Made by a program: the position numbers and the translations under genes. The notes under the pieces are model-generated. The model made no database searches. It had not been told where the DNA came from and saw only the letters and a program-made list of their open reading frames with translations. Source: Planctomycetaceae bacterium (GTDB lineage Bacteria > Planctomycetota > Planctomycetia > Planctomycetales > Planctomycetaceae). From it: a DNA stretch of 7,850 nt. The stretch spans positions 1-7,850 of the forward strand of contig JAGQQP010000179.1 in assembly GCA_020426085.1 (NCBI GenBank). Direction: 5' to 3'. Shown here one piece after another: positions 3,550 through 7,850 of this stretch. Numbering within the stretch: position 1 is the stretch's first letter; each line of letters begins with the position of its first letter.

Positions 3550-4887
3550 ATGTCTGTCTGCTTTAAAACTCTGCTGCCAGTAATACTGATTTTAATTTCT
3601 ACCGGTTCACTTTATGCGCAGACAGCAGCACAGAACCTCATTCCGGAACTCAATCTCAAATCGGCTCAGATCTCAGGCAACTGGACTAAAACAGACGGAC
3701 AGTTAATCGCCTCAGGTAAAAACGCCAGGCTGATGTTGCCTATGAAAATATCCGGCAGTTATTCCATCACTGTCGAATTTACCAGGACAGCTGGAAATGA
3801 ATCGATAGGTGTAATACTTCCCGCAGGGTCCCGGCAGTGTCTGTTAAACCTGTCGCTGTTTCAGGGAGAGGCACATGGAATTGGTCTGATTGACGGAAAA
3901 CTGGCCCGGAATAATCAGACAACCCGCAAACCAGGTTCCTTAAAAAACAATCACCCCTATCGTTTGATAATTGAAGTTGACCTCAATCAAAACAAAGCGT
4001 CCATCGCTGCCGAACTGGATGGTCGTCCTTTATTAAACTGGCAAGGTAATCCCGCATCACTCTCTCTACACGAAGTCTGGAAACTCCCTGAAACGGATCG
4101 GGTTGGCCTGTATACCAATGCCGACGTCACTTTTCACAGCATACAGTTCACACGTCTGAGTCCTGATATGAGGATGCTCAAGCCAACTACCACTGTTACC
4201 GGTTCACAGAATTCTGCCGGTGCGCCGCTGCTGTTATATGACCTGCTGCATGGCGAACAACCTGCTGTCGGGCTGGAAGAAATCTCAAAAAAACAGAAAT
4301 TTCAGGTTCAATCCTCCAGCCAGCCACTTACTCAAGATCTGTTGAATCAGGTAGACCTGCTCTATTTACGGGGCCCTTCGAAGACGTTCTCACAACTCGA
4401 GCAACAAGCGATCATTCAGTTTATTCAGAATGGTGGTGCGCTCCTGCTGGTCATGGATGAAGAAAGACGCATGTCCCTTGCAGAGACGCAGGTCAATCAG
4501 ATTCTCGCTCCGTTTGAATTGAAACTGACCGACGACCTCCCTTATCTTCACAACTGTGGCGCAATTGCCAGAAAAAGTTTGATTACTGCGTCTGATCGAG
4601 AACTTCCTTTTAGTGGCGGCCGCGCAATCAAGGGGGGAACCCCCTTTGCGTTTCAACTGAATCAGGCTGGAAATCCCGCAGAACCATTTGCTGCATACAA
4701 GAAAGTAACAGGTGGAGGGAAAATCATCGTATTAGCTGAAGGCATGACATCATCTTTACTTGGGTCCAAAGAGGGAATCCGACTAAGTGGAGTGCCGCGA
4801 AATCCCGCCCGCACGACCTACTGGGGAAAAGACAGTATCCCGTTCATGAACGAGATCATTTCCTGGCTACTGAGCAGTAACAATTAA
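3550..4887 (+). CDS. exported protein: laminin-G/DUF1080-like domain plus amidotransferase-like domain
   Basis: A 445-residue protein from ATG 3550, chosen because the frame also opens at 3451 but a signal peptide begins exactly here (MSVCFKTLLPVILILIS, cleavage probably after LYA at 23) and AAGG stands 9 bases upstream. Residues about 30-205 are strand-rich and resemble the concanavalin/laminin-G fold of DUF1080 proteins: a SGNWTKTDGQLIAS opening, a central YSITVEFTRT strand, a PYRLIIEVDL strand, and a closing VGLYTNADVTFHSIQFTRL. Residues about 220-445 have alternating strands and helices with VDLLYLRGP, a long helix, then NGGALLLVMDEE and GGGKIIVLAEG, like the glutamine-amidotransferase-type Rossmann fold of DUF4350/ThuA-like proteins. 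No catalytic Cys-His pair is evident. It is probably periplasmic or on the surface and may bind carbohydrate. The next gene is 19 bases away. The domain assignment is by pattern only. Confidence 0.75.
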   Translation: MSVCFKTLLPVILILISTGSLYAQTAAQNLIPELNLKSAQISGNWTKTDGQLIASGKNARLMLPMKISGSYSITVEFTRTAGNESIGVILPAGSRQCLLNLSLFQGEAHGIGLIDGKLARNNQTTRKPGSLKNNHPYRLIIEVDLNQNKASIAAELDGRPLLNWQGNPASLSLHEVWKLPETDRVGLYTNADVTFHSIQFTRLSPDMRMLKPTTTVTGSQNSAGAPLLLYDLLHGEQPAVGLEEISKKQKFQVQSSSQPLTQDLLNQVDLLYLRGPSKTFSQLEQQAIIQFIQNGGALLLVMDEERRMSLAETQVNQILAPFELKLTDDLPYLHNCGAIARKSLITASDRELPFSGGRAIKGGTPFAFQLNQAGNPAEPFAAYKKVTGGGKIIVLAEGMTSSLLGSKEGIRLSGVPRNPARTTYWGKDSIPFMNEIISWLLSSNN

Positions 4888-4906
4888 TCAGAGGATTCGA
4901 ATATTG

Positions 4907-6253
4907 ATGCGCATATGCCAATTTTGCCTGTTGTTCATTCCACTTCTACTCATCTCGAACGTAACAGTCGCGAAAGACTATTACATCGCCACAACCGGCA
5001 ACGATCAGAATCCAGGCACACTGAATCAACCCTTCCGCACTATCTCGCGCGGCCTGAATTCAGCGCGACAACCAGGTGACAACGTCATCGTCAGAAAAGG
5101 AATTTATCCACAGGCTCGCACGTTGAATCTCGCCAACCCGGGTGCCGCTGACAATTACATTACTTTAAAGGCATATCGTGATGAAGAAGTCATCATCGAC
5201 GGCAGCAATTTACCGGAAAATGCGACTCTGATTGCCGTCCTTTCCCATCATATCCGTATTCAGGGTTTCACGGTTCGAAATTCACAAAACAATGGTATTT
5301 CGATCTGGGGGCCGGGCACGCGAGTACATTCCGTCGAAGTCATCGGCAATCGCGTTCATCATTGTCAGAACAGTGGCATCTATGCCGGGTACAACAGCCT
5401 GAGTGATCCTGTTCGCGATCTACTAATTGCGGATAATATCATTTCCGAATGTTCGCTGAAGAATGAAGGGGGACGATTCAGCCAGTGGAGTTTCGGCGCG
5501 GGAGCAGGTCTCTCCAGAAACGTGACACTGAGAAACAACTCGGTTTCCCTCTGTTATGGCGAAGGCATCGGTCTTTATCTTTCCAATAAAGGGACCATCG
5601 AAGGAAATACGGTCCACGATAATTATTCCGTTAACATCTATCTGGACAATACGACAAATACACGCGTCAGTCGAAACCTGGTTTATTCCACCGGAGATAA
5701 ACGATTCTATCGATTCAACAACCCAGCATCTGGTATTCAGATTGCCAATGAAAATTACCACGGATTCAACAATCCCAGTTCAGACAATACCATCGTCGGA
5801 AATATTCTGGTCAACAATTTTCATGCGATTTATTCAGGCAGCTATCAGCGGGGAGGCGGATTGAAACGGACACTGATCGCCCATAACACCGCCTGCGGTT
5901 CGACTGGCTCTCTACTCCACATCGATGCCGACCGGGGACACGATCAATCGCGTTTTGTGAATAACATCTTTCTACAGACTGGCAGCGCCCCCCTGACCGA
6001 TGTGAATGGCACGGTCGATCAAATTGAGTTTGACCACAATCTCTGGGACGGCGGAACTCCCCAACAGGTCGTCCTGGGAACAGGTGACATTCGCGCGAAT
6101 CCACAATGGAAAAAAACAGGAGGGTACCAGATTGAGGACTACGATCTGCGCCCGCTCTCCCCCGCGAAAAACCGGGGCATCAGATTGAATGAGCTGTCAT
6201 CATTTTATCCCGATCAATCTGCTTCCTCGACGGTAAATCTGGGTGCCCGCTAA
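4907..6253 (+). CDS. secreted right-handed parallel beta-helix protein (DUF1565-like)
   Basis: A 448-residue exported protein. ATG 4907 is preferred over the adjacent TTG 4904; AGAGGA lies 11 bases upstream. Residues 1-22 are a signal peptide (hydrophobic FCLLFIPLLLI, cleavage near TVA). Residues 23-65, beginning DYYIATTGNDQNPGT and ending DNVIVRKGIY, are the DUF1565 opening found in polysaccharide lyases and other pectate-lyase-fold proteins. From about 95 to 380 the chain repeats 20-25 residue rungs with N-ladder motifs such as VIGNRVHHC, IADNIISEC, LRNNSVSLCYGEGIGLY, IEGNTVHDNYSVNIYLD and SRNLVYSTG. The C-terminal region ends with a LRPLSPAKNRG motif typical of these proteins. It is likely to bind or cleave an extracellular polysaccharide such as uronates or other algal glycans. 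Catalytic residues cannot be assigned. It is probably co-transcribed with the preceding gene. Confidence 0.88.
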   Translation: MRICQFCLLFIPLLLISNVTVAKDYYIATTGNDQNPGTLNQPFRTISRGLNSARQPGDNVIVRKGIYPQARTLNLANPGAADNYITLKAYRDEEVIIDGSNLPENATLIAVLSHHIRIQGFTVRNSQNNGISIWGPGTRVHSVEVIGNRVHHCQNSGIYAGYNSLSDPVRDLLIADNIISECSLKNEGGRFSQWSFGAGAGLSRNVTLRNNSVSLCYGEGIGLYLSNKGTIEGNTVHDNYSVNIYLDNTTNTRVSRNLVYSTGDKRFYRFNNPASGIQIANENYHGFNNPSSDNTIVGNILVNNFHAIYSGSYQRGGGLKRTLIAHNTACGSTGSLLHIDADRGHDQSRFVNNIFLQTGSAPLTDVNGTVDQIEFDHNLWDGGTPQQVVLGTGDIRANPQWKKTGGYQIEDYDLRPLSPAKNRGIRLNELSSFYPDQSASSTVNLGAR

Positions 6254-6331
6254 ATGGTTACGGGAACCTTTGGGCTCAATCGACTGTCCTGACAGGAAAC
6301 TCCTCTTCACACTCTCTCTAAAAAGTCAATC

Positions 6332-6919
6332 ATGAATTCGAACCACTTGACGACACCGAATGATCTGAACGCGATTATTTCCCGGCTGGCCGAGCACCTG
6401 CTCACGCAGCGAAATCATGAGCGGTTTTGTGAGCTGGCTCGTGAGGAGTCTGCGTCTGTGTCCATCAGGCAGCTGGATCAGCTCAGGTCGATGTTTCATA
6501 ATCCGCCCCCACAGTCTGAGGTTTACGATGTCAAGCAACATGGACTGGGTGGCTGGTTGAGCGCCTGCCAGTTCGCGATCTTTGAGCTGGTCTACAATCT
6601 GGGTGAAGAGACACTCCCCTTCATCCGGGAAATTGCCTGGGGCGAATACGACTGGACGCAGGGAAATGCCATCGAACTCCTGCTCCGCTTTGCCGCCGAG
6701 GGAGTCCAAACCGAGGAAATACTTGCGGAAATCAAAACCAACTTCCCCCAGATCCGCTTCGAAGCACAGCTGTATTGTATGCAGCCGCTACTGCCAAAAC
6801 TGGAACAGGATGCACAGCTCAGGGTCGTATTCGATGAACTGCGGAATGAGATCGAAGAGTTCCAAGAAGCGTATGCGGAACTCACGGAAGAAGCGGAAGA
6901 CGGCGATTCTCTCAATTGA
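6332..6919 (+). CDS. hypothetical all-helical acidic protein
   Basis: A 195-residue cytoplasmic protein without a signal peptide. I do not recognise a family. It is predicted almost entirely helical. The middle (about 65-140) has paired helices like HEAT or armadillo repeats, with GGWLSACQFAIFELVYN, then LPFIREIAWGEYDWTQGNAIELLLRFAAEG. The C-terminal 40 residues are a strongly acidic helix (LRNEIEEFQEAYAELTEEAE) that could form a coiled coil. This build resembles small regulatory or immunity-type proteins seen next to uncharacterised partners, but no toxin is seen here. It is followed 22 bases later by another short gene on the same strand, so the two may be co-transcribed. Codon use looks normal for the window. 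Coding is likely; function is unknown. Confidence 0.75.
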   Translation: MNSNHLTTPNDLNAIISRLAEHLLTQRNHERFCELAREESASVSIRQLDQLRSMFHNPPPQSEVYDVKQHGLGGWLSACQFAIFELVYNLGEETLPFIREIAWGEYDWTQGNAIELLLRFAAEGVQTEEILAEIKTNFPQIRFEAQLYCMQPLLPKLEQDAQLRVVFDELRNEIEEFQEAYAELTEEAEDGDSLN

Positions 6920-6941
6920 CTTTTTCCCAGCCTGACTGACC

Positions 6942-7436
6942 ATGATCATCATCCAACATATCACGACTCTCTGGACGAAAAAATCGCGCGGAATGCCTGC
7001 CGCGGAGAAAAGAAACGCCGTTCCGCACAGGCTGCTCTTACCTGTTGCGCCCCAGCCCCTGCCACCAGTATTCGTGCATCAAGTCTTCGCTGAAGAAAAT
7101 GACTTTCAATTGAAACAGACAACACAGTTCCCCGACTCAGAGGAGCAATACTGGTCATTCCAGTTTCAACAGCAGGGAGACCAACTGGAAGTGGTGTTTA
7201 CTTACAGCAGGACCGAGCACGGTACGCCAGACCGGGGCTCCTGCACCCGTCCGCTGTTCAGTCTGAAGCTGAACCAAACGGGAACCTTCTCAATCAACGG
7301 CCGATTTTCTTCATATCAGGGCCCGTATTACCAATCGCATACTGTCAATCTGGGCTTCGTCGATCGCTTTCACGACAATCTGTTTCTAACCCACGCTCCG
7401 GATCACAGTATCGATTTGCGCGCTCATCTGTTTTAA
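6942..7436 (+). CDS. hypothetical strand-rich protein
   Basis: A 164-residue protein of no recognised family. The first about 45 residues are basic and proline-rich (LLLPVAPQPLPPVFVHQ) with no signal peptide, possibly an untranslated extension, since a second ATG at 6993 gives a 147-residue version. The remainder alternates polar and hydrophobic residues as expected of a small beta-sandwich or barrel: EEQYWSFQFQQQ, QLEVVFTYSRT, PLFSLKLNQTGTFSINGRF and SHTVNLGFVDRF. There are no metal-binding or catalytic motifs. It lies 22 bases after the helical acidic protein and converges on the gene at 7461 with a 24-base gap and no evident terminator. It may form a two-gene unit with its upstream neighbour. 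Confidence 0.65.
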   Translation: MIIIQHITTLWTKKSRGMPAAEKRNAVPHRLLLPVAPQPLPPVFVHQVFAEENDFQLKQTTQFPDSEEQYWSFQFQQQGDQLEVVFTYSRTEHGTPDRGSCTRPLFSLKLNQTGTFSINGRFSSYQGPYYQSHTVNLGFVDRFHDNLFLTHAPDHSIDLRAHLF

Positions 7437-7460
7437 AGACTGTTTCCTTCCGCACGTAAT

Positions 7461-7766
7461 CTATACCTGGTCAGGCCAGTCAAATCGTCGCAGGCCCTGC
7501 TCGCGCATCTGCTTCAACTTACGGTAAATTTGAGACGAGCCAATCTGCACTTCCTTCGTATAGAAAAAGAACTCCCATTCCGGGGGATCACCGGTTTTCA
7601 ACAGTTGTTTAAATTTTTCGATACGCGGGGACGACAGTTTCCCGGCTGCGGCTTCCTCTCTGGCTGAGATTTCAGCTGACACCCAGCGTGAGAGCGCCGC
7701 AGCAAACCGGCGTGCTTCTGCATCAGAAAGATCACTCAACATCAGGCTTTGAGAAAGTGTTGTCAC
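7461..7766 (-). CDS. hypothetical small helical protein
   Basis: A 101-residue protein beginning with GTG at 7766. GGAGAGG (7778-7772) stands 5 bases upstream and supports this start. The product is helical and soluble: LSDLSDAEARRFAAALSRWV forms a first amphipathic helix, AEISAREEAAAGKLSS a second, then RIEKFKQLLKTGDPPEWEF and a basic C-terminal helix (QIYRKLKQMREQGLRRF). No family is recognised. The terminal basic helix could bind nucleic acid, but no helix-turn-helix is clear. It follows by 29 bases the probable end of another minus-strand gene, so it may be the last gene of an operon entering from the right. Confidence 0.7.
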   Translation of the reverse strand: MTTLSQSLMLSDLSDAEARRFAAALSRWVSAEISAREEAAAGKLSSPRIEKFKQLLKTGDPPEWEFFFYTKEVQIGSSQIYRKLKQMREQGLRRFDWPDQV

Positions 7767-7795
7767 CAGGACCTCTCCAGAGAAAAACAGTCAGC

Positions 7796-7850
7796 TCACC
7801 GCATTGCCAGCAGAGGCACATTGCCATAGGGGAACTGTAACACAATCAGC
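7796..7850 (-). CDS. probable 3' end of an upstream gene
   Basis: The last 17 codons of an open frame entering from the right edge, ending in TGA at 7798-7796. The tail reads LIVLQFPYGNVPLLAMR, which looks protein-like. Another frame across this stretch is also open, so the assignment is tentative. Length and function cannot be judged. Confidence 0.35.
   Translation of the reverse strand, partial: LIVLQFPYGNVPLLAMR

Noticed and set aside
5811..6104. Minus-strand frame of 97 residues inside the beta-helix gene
   Set aside because: Arginine- and cysteine-rich translation typical of an antisense shadow, and the sense strand has strong family features.

Overview
The window looks like a chromosomal segment from a Planctomycetota bacterium, probably a Gimesia/Planctomyces-type genome. 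This is inferred from the gene mix: an ECF sigma factor with a short redox-type membrane partner, a secreted laminin-G/DUF1080-like protein, a DUF1565-type beta-helix protein, several unrecognised short proteins, few Shine-Dalgarno sequences and mid-range GC. No species can be fixed from the sequence alone.

Bases 1-954 hold a tRNA array on the minus strand. In transcription order it reads Glu(CTC), Lys(TTT), Thr(TGT), Gly(GCC), Pro(TGG), Asn(GTT), Trp(CCA), a TAG-anticodon tRNA that should be Leu but has no long variable arm, and the 5' end of another tRNA cut by the window edge. None encodes CCA. Several have odd features (bulged T stem, G at position 8, anticodon-stem mismatch), yet most keep the known identity bases for their amino acid. 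A small ORF with a good ribosome binding site runs through the tRNA-Lys gene. The array begins just past a strong intrinsic terminator (1038-1067).

Bases 1068-3363 form a minus-strand block. An ECF sigma factor overlaps by 4 bases a single-pass membrane protein whose outer domain carries a DsbA-like CPHC motif. A creatininase-family amidohydrolase follows 33 bases further on. This reads as an operon in which the membrane protein could be a redox-responsive anti-sigma factor. A possible 34-residue ORF lies just ahead of the terminator.

Bases 3550-6253 are transcribed divergently. They encode two exported proteins 19 bases apart: a laminin-G-like plus amidotransferase-fold protein, and a right-handed parallel beta-helix protein. 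Both suggest recognition or breakdown of extracellular polysaccharide.

Bases 6332-7850 hold small proteins I do not recognise: a helical acidic protein and a strand-rich protein on the plus strand, then a convergent 101-residue protein on the minus strand preceded by the likely tail of another gene.
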